A DNA stretch of 36,669 nt, taken from REEB95 sp035934235 (GTDB lineage Bacteria > Pseudomonadota > Alphaproteobacteria > ATCC43930 > CGMCC-115725). The translations under genes and the position numbers were made by a program. Below the pieces are notes generated by a model. That model did no database searches. It saw only the letters and a list, made by a program, of their open reading frames with translations, and had not been told where the DNA came from. The DNA lies in NCBI GenBank assembly GCA_035934235.1, contig DASYYB010000052.1:1-36669 (forward strand). The letters run 5' to 3'. Shown piece by piece: positions 25,531-33,748 of the stretch. The first letter of the stretch is position 1. Each line of letters opens with the position of its first letter.

Positions 25531-26533
25531 GCCGCGCGCGGCGATCTTCGGCTGCGCCGGACTGACGCTGTCGAATTCGGAGCGCGAATTCTTTCGCGCG
25601 GTCAATCCGCTCGGCTTCATCTTGTTCCAGCGCAATTGCGCCGATCCCGATCAGGTGCACGCGCTGGTCGCGGCGCTGCGCGATTGCGTCGGCACGGAAG
25701 ATGCGCCGGTGTTGATCGACCAGGAAGGCGGTCGCGTCGCGCGTCTCAAGCCGCCGCATTGGCGGAATTATCCCGCCGCGGCGACCTTGGCCGCCGCGCC
25801 GCGCGAGGCGAGTTTCCTGGCGGCGCGTCTCATCGCGGACGATTTATCGATGCTGGGCATTACGGTCGATTGCGCGCCGGTGCTCGATTTGGTTGTCGCC
25901 GATGCCGACCCGATCGTCGGCGACCGCGCCTATGGCGCCGCACCGGCGGCGGTCGCGGATTTCGGGCGGGCTGCCTGCGAGGGATTGCTGGCCGGTGGCG
26001 TGCTGCCGGTCATCAAGCATATTCCGGGACACGGCCGCGCGACGGTCGACAGCCACAAGGCGCTGCCGGTGGTTACGGCCGCGGCGTCCGAGCTTGTCGA
26101 GAGCGATTTCGCGCCCTTTCGCGCGCTCAACGACATGCCGTGGGCGATGACCGCCCATATCGTCTATCAGGCGCTTGATCCCGACCGTCCCGCGACCCTG
26201 TCGCGGCGGCTGATTGACGAGACGATTAGGGCTAGCATTGGCTTCGACGGCGTGCTGATTTCTGACGATCTTTCGATGGCGGCGCTTCCCGGAACCTTGG
26301 CGGATCGGGCGAAAGGTGCGCTCGAGGCGGGATGCGACGTGGTTCTGCATTGCAACGGTGACCCGGTGGAAATGACGGCAATCGCGGGCTCGATCGGGCC
26401 TTTGACCCCGGCGGCGCACCGCCGGCTGGCGCGCGGCGAGGCGCGGCGGCGGGCGGCCGATCAAGGTGCCACCGCGTTCGATCGCACCGCCGCCGCCGCC
26501 CGACTCGATGCCTTGCTGGGGGGCCGCGCATGA
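25502..26533 (+). CDS. nagZ: Beta-N-acetylhexosaminidase (peptidoglycan recycling)
   Basis: The 343-residue glycoside hydrolase family 3 enzyme cleaves GlcNAc from anhydro-muropeptides in the cytoplasm, recycling wall fragments. The substrate-binding DQEGGRVARL (about 74-83), the Lys172-His173 block KHIPGHGRATVDSHKALP and the nucleophile loop ISDDLSMAAL (Asp255-Asp256) are all present. The N-terminus starts within the SPOR gene, so the ATG at 25502 overlaps it by 29 bases; later starts would cut off AAIFGCAGLTLS. The stop overlaps the M50 protease start. Confidence 0.94.
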   Translation: MSPASSSAREPRAAIFGCAGLTLSNSEREFFRAVNPLGFILFQRNCADPDQVHALVAALRDCVGTEDAPVLIDQEGGRVARLKPPHWRNYPAAATLAAAPREASFLAARLIADDLSMLGITVDCAPVLDLVVADADPIVGDRAYGAAPAAVADFGRAACEGLLAGGVLPVIKHIPGHGRATVDSHKALPVVTAAASELVESDFAPFRALNDMPWAMTAHIVYQALDPDRPATLSRRLIDETIRASIGFDGVLISDDLSMAALPGTLADRAKGALEAGCDVVLHCNGDPVEMTAIAGSIGPLTPAAHRRLARGEARRRAADQGATAFDRTAAAARLDALLGGRA

Positions 26534-27228
26534 TCTCGCCGCAGATGGCCGGCTTGCTGCGCGAGATATCGGTGCTCGCGCTGCCGGCGATTTTCGCCAT
26601 TACGCTGCACGAGGCGGCGCACGGCTATGTCGCGCTGCGTTGCGGCGACGACACCGCGCTGCGCATGGGCCGCGTCACGTTCAATCCGCTGCGGCACATC
26701 GATCTGTTCGGTACCGTCCTCATGCCGGTGCTGCTGTTCTTTCTGACGCACGGCCAATTCCTGTTCGGCTATGCCAAGCCGGTTCCGGTCAATTTCAACC
26801 GGCTTAACCGGCCGCGCCGCGACATGGTATGGGTCGCGCTTGCCGGGCCGGTGGTGAATGTTCTGCTGGCGATCGTCTCGGCGCTGCTGTTCTGGTTCGC
26901 GCCGCATCTGCCGCGCACGTTTCAGGAGTGGTTCCTGCTCAATCTGACCAATTCGGTCGTCATCAACGTCATTCTCGCCGTGTTCAACATGATCCCGTTG
27001 CCGCCACTCGACGGCGGCCGCGTCGCGGTCGGTATCCTGCCGGACGCGCTCGCCTTTCCGCTGGCGCGGATGGAGCGCTATGGCATGCTGATTCTGGTCG
27101 CCGTGCTGATCCTGCTGCCATTGATCGGCGCGCAGGTCGGCATGGATTTGAACGTCGTCGGCCACGTCGTCGATGGGCCGGTGAACTGGATCCTCAGCGC
27201 GATCGGCAAGCTCACGGGGGTCGGATGA
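26530..27228 (+). CDS. Site-2 protease family (M50) membrane metalloprotease
   Basis: The 232-residue multi-pass protein has the zinc motif HEAAH (His27-His31, LHEAAHGYVALRCGDDT) in its first helix. The third ligand is near Asp161 in the NMIPLPPLDGGRV segment. The size and the FGYAKPVPVN loop match the short S2P-like M50 proteins (SpoIVFB-like class) rather than RseP, which has PDZ domains. The substrate is unknown. The ATG overlaps the nagZ stop (ATGA) and its own stop overlaps the scpA start, so it belongs to the coupled block. The placement between nagZ and scpA is conserved in alphaproteobacteria. Confidence 0.9.
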   Translation: MISPQMAGLLREISVLALPAIFAITLHEAAHGYVALRCGDDTALRMGRVTFNPLRHIDLFGTVLMPVLLFFLTHGQFLFGYAKPVPVNFNRLNRPRRDMVWVALAGPVVNVLLAIVSALLFWFAPHLPRTFQEWFLLNLTNSVVINVILAVFNMIPLPPLDGGRVAVGILPDALAFPLARMERYGMLILVAVLILLPLIGAQVGMDLNVVGHVVDGPVNWILSAIGKLTGVG

Positions 27229-28007
27229 GCGACGTCGAACCCTTCGAGATGGTGAAACCCGAACCGGCGCCTGGCGCCGATCTGGTCGTCGACCTCGAAG
27301 GCTATCAAGGACCGATCGATCTGCTGCTCAACCTGGCGCGGGAGCAGAAGGTCGACCTGTTGCAGATTTCGATCCTCAAGCTGGCGGATCAGTATCTGAC
27401 TTTCATCTCGGCTGCGCGCAAGCTCAGGCTCGAGATCGCCGCCGATTATCTGGTAATGGCGGCGTGGCTCGCCTATCTCAAGTCGCGTCTGTTGCTGCCG
27501 CAGCCGCCGAGCGCCGGCGAGCCAAGCGGCGACGAGCTGGCGGCGGCGCTGGCGCATCGCCTCAAGCGGCTCGAAGCGATGCAACTGGCCGCGACGCGAC
27601 TGTTCGCCCGACCGTTGCTCGGTCGCGACGTGTTCCTGCGCGGCGCGCCCGAGGGGCTGCCGCGCACCTACCTGCCGGTGTGGGGCGACACGCTCTACGA
27701 TCTTCTGAAGGCGTATGGCGACCAGAAGCTCCGCCACGAGGTCAGCGTTCTCCAGATCGCCCCGACCGAGCTTTATTCAATGGACGAAGCGCTTGAACGC
27801 ATGGCGCGCTTCCTCGGCCACATGCCGGAATGGCGTACGCTGCTGAGCTTCCTGCCGCCCGATCTCGGCGACGGCCTAGTGCGCCGTTCGGCCATCGCCG
27901 CCACGTTTACCGCGAGCCTTGAGCTGGTGCGCACCGGCAAGGTGCAGCTCCGTCAGGACACTGCCTTCGGCCCGATCTATCTTCGCAATCCGTCACCCGA
28001 GGCCTAG
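27225..28007 (+). CDS. scpA: Segregation and condensation protein A
   Basis: This 260-residue kleisin links the SMC ATPase heads and, with ScpB, forms the SMC-ScpAB condensin that organises and separates chromosomes. The N-terminal helix text LDLEGYQGPIDLLLNLARE-type (here VDLEGYQGPIDLL then REQKVDLLQISIL) and ADYLVMAAWLAYLKSRLLLP are family signatures. The C-terminal winged helix includes MARFLGHMPEWRTLLSFL and FTASLELVRTGKVQL. The start overlaps the preceding stop (ATGA), and scpB begins at the next base after its stop. Confidence 0.94.
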   Translation: MSDVEPFEMVKPEPAPGADLVVDLEGYQGPIDLLLNLAREQKVDLLQISILKLADQYLTFISAARKLRLEIAADYLVMAAWLAYLKSRLLLPQPPSAGEPSGDELAAALAHRLKRLEAMQLAATRLFARPLLGRDVFLRGAPEGLPRTYLPVWGDTLYDLLKAYGDQKLRHEVSVLQIAPTELYSMDEALERMARFLGHMPEWRTLLSFLPPDLGDGLVRRSAIAATFTASLELVRTGKVQLRQDTAFGPIYLRNPSPEA

Positions 28008-28691
28008 ATGAGCACCGACCAATCCGATCCCCGCGCAGACCATCTGCGGCTGCTTGAAGCGCTGCTGTTCGCGTCGCAATCGCCCGTCGACGAGGCGGCG
28101 ATCAAGGCCCGGCTGCCGGAAGACGCCGACATTCCGTCGCTGATCGCTGAGCTGACCGAGCATTACAGCGGCCGCGGCATGAACATCGTCGAGGCCGCCG
28201 GCGGCTGGACCGTGCGCACGGCGCCCGACCTCGGCCCACGGCTCAAATTGGTGCAGAAGATCTCGCGCAAGCTGTCGCGCGCGGCGATGGAAACGCTCGC
28301 CATCGTCGCCTATCACCAGCCGGTGACACGCGCCGAGGTCGAGGATATTCGCGGCGTCGTGGTGTCCTCAGGCACCTTGGACTTGCTGATGGAGATCGGC
28401 TGGATCGGGCCCAAGGGCCGCCGCCAGACCGTCGGCCGGCCGGTGACCTGGGGCACAACCGATACCTTCCTGCTGCATTTCGGCCTCGCCAGCGCTGGCG
28501 ACCTGCCCGGCATCGAGGAGCTGCGCGCCGCCGGCCTGATCGGCCCGCGGCCCGAGTTGACGCTAAGCGAAACCGGCAAGCTTGCCGAGCTGCCGGTGGA
28601 AGGCGCCGAGACGGAAGGCGGGCAGGAGGCCGAGGCGGAAGCCGAAGCCGAGGCGGCCGCCGAAGAGCTGGGACGCGGCGCCCAGGACTGA
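28008..28691 (+). CDS. scpB: Segregation and condensation protein B
   Basis: The 227-residue partner of ScpA has two winged-helix domains: RLLEALLFASQSPVDEAAI in the first, and SRAAMETLAIVAYHQPVTRA with VEDIRGVVVSSGTLDLLME in the second, then GRPVTWGTTDTFLLHFGL. The C-terminal tail after residue 195 is very rich in Glu and Ala and likely disordered. It starts immediately after the scpA stop with no spacer. The next gene is tatB, one base beyond its stop; the usual tatA is not found between them. Confidence 0.93.
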   Translation: MSTDQSDPRADHLRLLEALLFASQSPVDEAAIKARLPEDADIPSLIAELTEHYSGRGMNIVEAAGGWTVRTAPDLGPRLKLVQKISRKLSRAAMETLAIVAYHQPVTRAEVEDIRGVVVSSGTLDLLMEIGWIGPKGRRQTVGRPVTWGTTDTFLLHFGLASAGDLPGIEELRAAGLIGPRPELTLSETGKLAELPVEGAETEGGQEAEAEAEAEAAAEELGRGAQD

Positions 28692-28692
28692 G

Positions 28693-29082
28693 ATGTTCGA
28701 TTTCGCCTGGTCCGAGCTCGCGCTCATCGGTGTGGTCGCCCTGGTGGTGATCGGCCCCAAGGACCTGCCGCGCGTGATGAAGAACGTCGCGTTCTGGGTG
28801 CGCAAGGCGCGCTCGATCGCGCGCGAGTTCCAAAACAATATCGAGGACATGGTGCGCGATGCCGAGCTCGACGACGTTAAGCGCGATCTCGACGCCGCGA
28901 CACGCTTCAATTTCGACGAAGAGATGTCGAGGACCATTGACCCGCACGGCGAGCTGAAACAATCGCTGCCGGCGCCCGAAGCCGCCACGCCACTGGCCGA
29001 GCAGCCTAAGCCGCCGCTGATCGAAGCCGCGCCCGAGACGCCGCCGACTGAACCCGCGCCCGACGCGCAGAAGCCGTCATGA
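28693..29082 (+). CDS. tatB: Twin-arginine translocase subunit TatB
   Basis: The 129-residue single-pass membrane protein is the substrate-receptor partner of TatC. It has the conserved Glu8 in the membrane helix (FAWSELALIGVVALVVI), then the hinge Gly21-Pro22 and KDLPRVMKN. A long amphipathic helix to about residue 65 follows, then an acidic and Pro-rich tail. The extended tail and GPKDLP text fit TatB, not TatA. The start is one base after the scpB stop, and the 3' end overlaps tatC by four bases (ATGA). Confidence 0.92.
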   Translation: MFDFAWSELALIGVVALVVIGPKDLPRVMKNVAFWVRKARSIAREFQNNIEDMVRDAELDDVKRDLDAATRFNFDEEMSRTIDPHGELKQSLPAPEAATPLAEQPKPPLIEAAPETPPTEPAPDAQKPS

Positions 29083-29912
29083 CCGACGATTCGCAGGATG
29101 ACGAACTCGAAAAGGGCAAGATGCCGCTGTTCGACCATTTGGTCGAGCTGCGCAAGCGGTTGCTCTATTCGATCATCGCGTTCCTGATCCTGCTGGTGCC
29201 GTGCTGGTATTTCTCGCGCGAAATTTACGATTTCCTGGCGCGGCCGTTGGCGATGGCGCTCGCCGGTCAAACCGGCCGGCATTTCATCTACACCGATCTG
29301 ACCGAGGCGTTCTTCACCAATCTGCGCGTCGCGGTCTGGTCGGCATTCTGTCTCGCCTTTCCGTTCATGGCGACGCAGCTTTGGTTGTTCGTCGCGCCCG
29401 GACTTTACAAGAACGAACGCCGTGCCTTTTTGCCGTATCTGGCGGCGTCGCCGATTTTGTTCATCATGGGCGGCGCGCTGGTCTATTTCGTCATCTTTCC
29501 GGTCGCGTGGCGCTTTTTCCTCAGCTTCGAACAGGCCGGCGGCAACGGCATTCTGCCGGTCGAGATCGAACCCAAGGTCAGCGAGTACCTGACCCTGGTG
29601 ATGCGGCTGATGCTCGCCTTCGGCTTGGCGTTCCAGCTGCCGGTGCTGCTGACACTGATGGCGCGCGTCGGTCTGGTGACCTCGAAAGGCCTGGCGTCGA
29701 AGCGGCGCTACGCCATCGTGCTGGTGTTCATCGCTGCCGCGGTGTTGACGCCGCCCGACATCTTCAGCCAGGTGTCGTTGGCGGTACCGTTGCTCGCCTT
29801 GTTCGAGATTTCGATCGTCTGCTGCAAGATCGTCGAGAAAAAGCGCGCCGAGCGCGAAGCCGCCGAAGAGGCCGCGCTTGGATTGAAGCCGAAACCCAAG
29901 GCCAAAACCTGA
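29079..29912 (+). CDS. tatC: Twin-arginine translocase subunit TatC
   Basis: The 277-residue protein spans the membrane six times and binds twin-arginine signal peptides. The N-terminal HLVELRKRLLYSI text (LFDHLVELRKRL) carries the conserved Glu of the signal-binding site. The loop after TM1 has TDLTEAFFTNLRVAVWSAFC, and PFMATQLWLFVAPGLYKNERR is a TatC signature. The C-terminal tail (KKRAEREAAEEAALG) is charged. Overlaps of four bases with tatB and one with serS suggest coupled translation. Confidence 0.96.
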   Translation: MTDDSQDDELEKGKMPLFDHLVELRKRLLYSIIAFLILLVPCWYFSREIYDFLARPLAMALAGQTGRHFIYTDLTEAFFTNLRVAVWSAFCLAFPFMATQLWLFVAPGLYKNERRAFLPYLAASPILFIMGGALVYFVIFPVAWRFFLSFEQAGGNGILPVEIEPKVSEYLTLVMRLMLAFGLAFQLPVLLTLMARVGLVTSKGLASKRRYAIVLVFIAAAVLTPPDIFSQVSLAVPLLALFEISIVCCKIVEKKRAEREAAEEAALGLKPKPKAKT

Positions 29913-31201
29913 TGCTCGATATCCGCTGGATCCGCGAAAACCCGGACGCGTTCGACAAAGGATTGGCGCGCCGCGGCCTGTCGCCGCTGTCGGCCCAAGT
30001 GCTGCGTCTCGACAAACAATGGCGCGAGGCGCAGACCGCCGCCGAACAGAATCAAGCGGCGCGCGGCAAGCTCGGCCAGGAAATGGCGGCGGCCAAGGCG
30101 AAAGGCGGCGACGCGGCGGCGCTGATGCGCCAGATGACCGAAAGCAAGGAGAAGCAGGCGTTTCTCGAAGCCGAAGCCACGCGCCTGCGCGAGGCGGTGG
30201 ACGCGGCGTTGGCGCCGTTGCCTAACCTGCCGGCCGATGATGTGCCTGACGGCAAGGACGCGGCCGACAACAAGCTGCTGCGCGAAGTCGGCGCCAAGCC
30301 CAAGCTCGCCTTCAAGCCCAAAGACCACGCCGCGCTCGGCGAAGCGCTCGGCGGGATGGATTTCACCCGCGCTGCCAAGATGTCGGGTGCGCGTTTTGTC
30401 GTGTTGAGCGGTGGTATTGCGCGGCTCGCGCGCGCGCTCGGCCAGTTCATGCTCGACTTGCATACACGCGAGTTCGGCTACATCGAAGTCGCGCCGCCGC
30501 TGCTGGTGCGCGACGCGGCGGTGTTCGGCACCGGCCAGCTGCCGAAATTCGCCGACGATCTGTTCCGCACGACGACGGGCCTGTGGCTCGTGCCGACGGC
30601 CGAGGTCTCGCTGACCAATCTCGCGCGCGAGGACATCGTCGACGACGAGAAATTACCGCTGCGTTACACGGCATTAACGCCGTGTTTCCGCTCCGAAGCC
30701 GGTGCCGCCGGCAAGGATACGCGCGGCATGATCCGCCAGCATCAATTCGACAAGGTCGAGTTGGTGTCGATCGCGCATCCCGACAAATCGAACGACGAGC
30801 ATGAACGCATGACTTCCTGCGCCGAGGAGGTGCTGAAACGCCTCGGCCTGGCCTATCGGGTCATGCTGCTGTGTGCCGGCGACATGGGCGCCGCCGCGCG
30901 CAAGACCTACGACATCGAGGTCTGGCTGCCGGGCGAAAACGGTGGCGCGGGCGCGTACCGCGAAATCTCGTCGTGCTCGAACTGCGGCGACTATCAGGCG
31001 CGGCGCATGGACGCGCGCTGTAAGCCCAAAGGCGGGAAGGGAACGCGCTTCGTCCACACGCTCAACGGTTCCGGCCTCGCCGTCGGACGCGCGCTGATTG
31101 CGGTGATGGAGAACTACCAGCGCGCCGACGGCTCGATCGCGGTGCCTGCAGTGCTCAAATCCTATATGGGCGGAATCGAGGTTATCGCCGGTGGCGTTTG
31201 A
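29912..31201 (+). CDS. serS: Seryl-tRNA synthetase
   Basis: This 429-residue class II synthetase charges tRNA-Ser. It opens MLDIRWIRENPDAFDKGLAR and continues into the long antiparallel coiled-coil arm (about 27-100) that grips the tRNA variable loop. Motif 2 region PCFRSEAGAAGKDTRGMIRQ then QFDKVELV, the GAYREISSCSNCGDYQARRM block, and motif 3 LNGSGLAVGRALIAVMENYQ are intact. Its 3' end overlaps the surE start by 11 bases. The ATG shares a base with the tatC stop. Confidence 0.97.
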   Translation: MLDIRWIRENPDAFDKGLARRGLSPLSAQVLRLDKQWREAQTAAEQNQAARGKLGQEMAAAKAKGGDAAALMRQMTESKEKQAFLEAEATRLREAVDAALAPLPNLPADDVPDGKDAADNKLLREVGAKPKLAFKPKDHAALGEALGGMDFTRAAKMSGARFVVLSGGIARLARALGQFMLDLHTREFGYIEVAPPLLVRDAAVFGTGQLPKFADDLFRTTTGLWLVPTAEVSLTNLAREDIVDDEKLPLRYTALTPCFRSEAGAAGKDTRGMIRQHQFDKVELVSIAHPDKSNDEHERMTSCAEEVLKRLGLAYRVMLLCAGDMGAAARKTYDIEVWLPGENGGAGAYREISSCSNCGDYQARRMDARCKPKGGKGTRFVHTLNGSGLAVGRALIAVMENYQRADGSIAVPAVLKSYMGGIEVIAGGV

Positions 31202-31976
31202 TTTTCCGCTCGACCTGCGCCGTGCCCGCATTCTGGTTTCCAACGACGACGGCATCGAGGCTTCCGGCCTCAAGCTGCTGATCAAGCTCGCACGGTCGTT
31301 CTCCGACGATGTCTGGGTGTGCGCACCCGAGACCGAGCAGAGCGGCGCCAGTCACTCGCTCACCATCGCGCGGCCCTTGCGCATCCGCAAACTGGGCGCC
31401 AAGCGTTACGCCGTCGACGGCACGCCGACCGACTGCGTGCTGCTGGCGGTCAATGGCTTCATGCGCGACCGCAAGCCCGACCTAATGTTCTCGGGCATCA
31501 ACGCCGGCGGCAACATGGGCGAGGACGTGATCTATTCCGGCACCGTCGCCGCCGCGCTCGAGGCGACGTTGCTCGGCGTGCCGGCTATCGCGTTCAGCCA
31601 ACATGCGGCCAGTGGCGCTGATTTCCAGTGGATGACTGCGGCGAAATACGTGCCGCGCGTCGTCCGCCGGCTGGTCGCGGAAGGCTGGCCGAGCAACACG
31701 CTGATGAACGTCAACTTTCCCGATCTGCCGCCATCTAAGGTCAAAGGCATCCACGTCACCGCGCAAGGACGGCGCAAGATCGGTGACAACCTCGTCGAGC
31801 GTCTCGATCCGCGCGGCCGACCGTATTATTGGATCGGTCCGATGCGTGACGAACAACGCACGCGGCGCGGCAGCGACGTCAAGGCGGTGGTCGACGGTTA
31901 TGTCTCGGTGACGCCGGTGTTCTTCGATCTCACCAGCCGCCGCGTGTTGACGCGCTTGCGGCGGGCCTTTCGATGA
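31191..31976 (+). CDS. surE: 5'-nucleotidase SurE
   Basis: The 261-residue phosphatase acts on nucleoside monophosphates and other phosphates and is linked to stationary-phase survival. The metal site is in ILVSNDDGIEASGL (Asp19, Asp20), and Ser and Asn ligands lie in EQSGASHSLT and FSGINAGGNMGEDV. YSGTVAAALEATLLGVPAIA is a strong family signature. The start is GTG at 31191, inside the end of serS, because translation of the family N-terminus begins there. The stop overlaps pcm by four bases. The surE-pcm pair is also conserved in gammaproteobacteria. Confidence 0.95.
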   Translation: MAFDFPLDLRRARILVSNDDGIEASGLKLLIKLARSFSDDVWVCAPETEQSGASHSLTIARPLRIRKLGAKRYAVDGTPTDCVLLAVNGFMRDRKPDLMFSGINAGGNMGEDVIYSGTVAAALEATLLGVPAIAFSQHAASGADFQWMTAAKYVPRVVRRLVAEGWPSNTLMNVNFPDLPPSKVKGIHVTAQGRRKIGDNLVERLDPRGRPYYWIGPMRDEQRTRRGSDVKAVVDGYVSVTPVFFDLTSRRVLTRLRRAFR

Positions 31977-32653
31977 TGACGGAGCAGCATAAAGCCGAGA
32001 TCGCGCGCCTGATCATGGAGCTGCGCGCCGAAGGCATCGCCGACCAGCGCGTGCTCAACGCCATCGAACGCACGCCGCGCGAGCTGTTCGTGCCGGCGAC
32101 GTTCCGTGAGCAGGCCTATGAGAACGTCGCACTGCCGATCGGCCACGGTCAGACCATCAGCCAGCCCTATGTCGTCGCGCTTATGACCCAGTCGCTCGAG
32201 CTCAACGATCGCCACAAGGTGCTCGAAGTCGGCACCGGCTCCGGCTATCAGGCGGCGGTGCTGGCGCGGCTTTGCCGGCGGGTGCTGACCATCGAACGGC
32301 ATCGCGCGCTGCTCAAGGAAGCCGAGGCAAGATTTGCCAAGCTTCGTTTGCATAACGTGACGACGCGCTTCGGCGACGGCACCAAGGGCTGGCCCGAGCA
32401 CGAGACCTTCGATCGCATCATGGTCACCGCGGCGGCGCCGGAGATTCCCGATAATCTGCTCGAACATCTCGCCGAAGGCGGCATCCTGGTGGCGCCGGTC
32501 GGCCCGGCGCGGCGCGATCAGAAACTGCTGCGCGTGCGACGCAAGAACGGCGACTTGGCGGTCGAGGATCTGGGCGGCGTCCGATTTGTGCCGCTGGTTG
32601 CTGGGTTGCCGCGGGCGCGCGAAGGCCTGTCGCGGCCGCCGCGCGCGTCATAA
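31973..32653 (+). CDS. pcm: Protein-L-isoaspartate O-methyltransferase
   Basis: The 226-residue enzyme methylates isoaspartyl residues in damaged proteins, starting their repair. It has the canonical GHGQTISQPYVVALM active-site stretch, SAM motif I VLEVGTGSGYQAAVLARL (about 82-99) and the IMVTAAAPEIPDNLLEHLAE end region. It contrasts with the divergent PCMT-like gene at 6394, which lacks QTIS. Translation overlaps surE (ATGA); lytM-like lipoprotein follows after 9 bases. Confidence 0.95.
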   Translation: MMTEQHKAEIARLIMELRAEGIADQRVLNAIERTPRELFVPATFREQAYENVALPIGHGQTISQPYVVALMTQSLELNDRHKVLEVGTGSGYQAAVLARLCRRVLTIERHRALLKEAEARFAKLRLHNVTTRFGDGTKGWPEHETFDRIMVTAAAPEIPDNLLEHLAEGGILVAPVGPARRDQKLLRVRRKNGDLAVEDLGGVRFVPLVAGLPRAREGLSRPPRAS

Positions 32654-32662
32654 ACTGCGCCG

Positions 32663-33748
32663 ATGAGTCTGCGCGATCGGCGACGGCGCGCTTCGATAGT
32701 CGTGTTCGTTCTGGCGGCGGCGCTTGCCGGCTGCCAGAACGCACATGTGCGGCTGGGCGCGCCGCCCGCCGGATCGTCCGCGCCGCCGGTCGCGCAGAAT
32801 CCGCCGGCGCCGCCGCCGCCCAATCCCGGCAATATTCCGGGTGGGCAGGTCGTGGTGCAGCACAACGAAACGATCTACCAGGTCTCGCAACGGACCGGTT
32901 CGCCTGTGCGCGACCTGATCGACGCCAATCATTTGCGACCGCCCTATCGCCTGACGTCTGGCCAGGCGCTCTTCGTGCCGCGAACGCCGACGCATGTCGT
33001 GCAGCACGGCGAGACGCTGTACTCGATCGCCGGTAGCGAAGGCGTGGAACTCTATTCGTTGGCGCGCATGAACGAGCTGACGCCACCCTTCGCCGTGACG
33101 CCGGGCCGTGTGTTGAAGCTGCCGCCGGCCGTGGCGCGGCCCTTGGCCCCGGAAACCCCGCTACCGGCGCCGCCGCCGGGCAAGCCTGAGATCGCGGCGA
33201 CGAGCCTTGCGCCGGTGACGACGCAGCCGGAAGGTGCGCCGCCATCACCGCCGCCGCAGAAGCCAGAGGTCGCGAGCCTGCCGCCGCCGACGCCGGCCAC
33301 GACCACACCGCAGCAGCCGCAAGCCGAGCTGCCGGCACCACCGTCGCGCGCCGGCCGGTTCCTGTGGCCGGTGCAGGGCAAGGTCATCGGCCATTTCGGC
33401 ACGACGGCGGCGGGCACGCATAACGACGGCATCAACATCGCGGCGCCGAAAGGCACGCCGGTGCGCGCCGCCGATTCCGGGGTCGTCGCCTATGCCGGCA
33501 ACGAGCTGCGCGGTTACGGCAATCTGATTCTCATCAAGCATGCCGGCGGCTGGATGACCGCTTATGCCCACAACGGGACGCTGCTGGTGAAACGCGGCGA
33601 CGTGGTGAAGCGCGGGCAGGAGATCGCCACGGTCGGAGCCACCGGCATCGTCAGCGAGCCACAGCTCCACTTCGAGATTCGCCGTGGCACGCAGGTGCTC
33701 GATCCGACCGCGTACCTGTCGGCGAGCCAGGCGAGCGCGGTGCGTTAG
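32663..33748 (+). CDS. LysM and M23 (LytM) lipoprotein, NlpD-like amidase activator
   Basis: The 361-residue envelope protein has a lipoprotein signal with lipobox LAGC (Cys24), followed by a Pro-rich linker. It then has two LysM peptidoglycan-binding domains (about 64-108 and 111-155), a second Pro-rich linker, and an M23 fold (233-355). Zinc sites look degenerate: His253 is kept but the expected Asp position is Asn (THNDGIN), and the HxH is QLH (Gln334). His303 (AYAHN) is kept. By analogy with NlpD and other LytM factors it likely activates amidases at division sites rather than cutting wall itself. Downstream of surE-pcm, a place it shares with nlpD. Its stop overlaps that of the convergent ATPase. 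Confidence 0.88.
   Translation: MSLRDRRRRASIVVFVLAAALAGCQNAHVRLGAPPAGSSAPPVAQNPPAPPPPNPGNIPGGQVVVQHNETIYQVSQRTGSPVRDLIDANHLRPPYRLTSGQALFVPRTPTHVVQHGETLYSIAGSEGVELYSLARMNELTPPFAVTPGRVLKLPPAVARPLAPETPLPAPPPGKPEIAATSLAPVTTQPEGAPPSPPPQKPEVASLPPPTPATTTPQQPQAELPAPPSRAGRFLWPVQGKVIGHFGTTAAGTHNDGINIAAPKGTPVRAADSGVVAYAGNELRGYGNLILIKHAGGWMTAYAHNGTLLVKRGDVVKRGQEIATVGATGIVSEPQLHFEIRRGTQVLDPTAYLSASQASAVR

Noticed and set aside
28582..28692. A possible tatA hidden in another frame at the scpB end.
   Set aside because: The three frames here hold only the acidic scpB tail and no short hydrophobic helix plus hinge.
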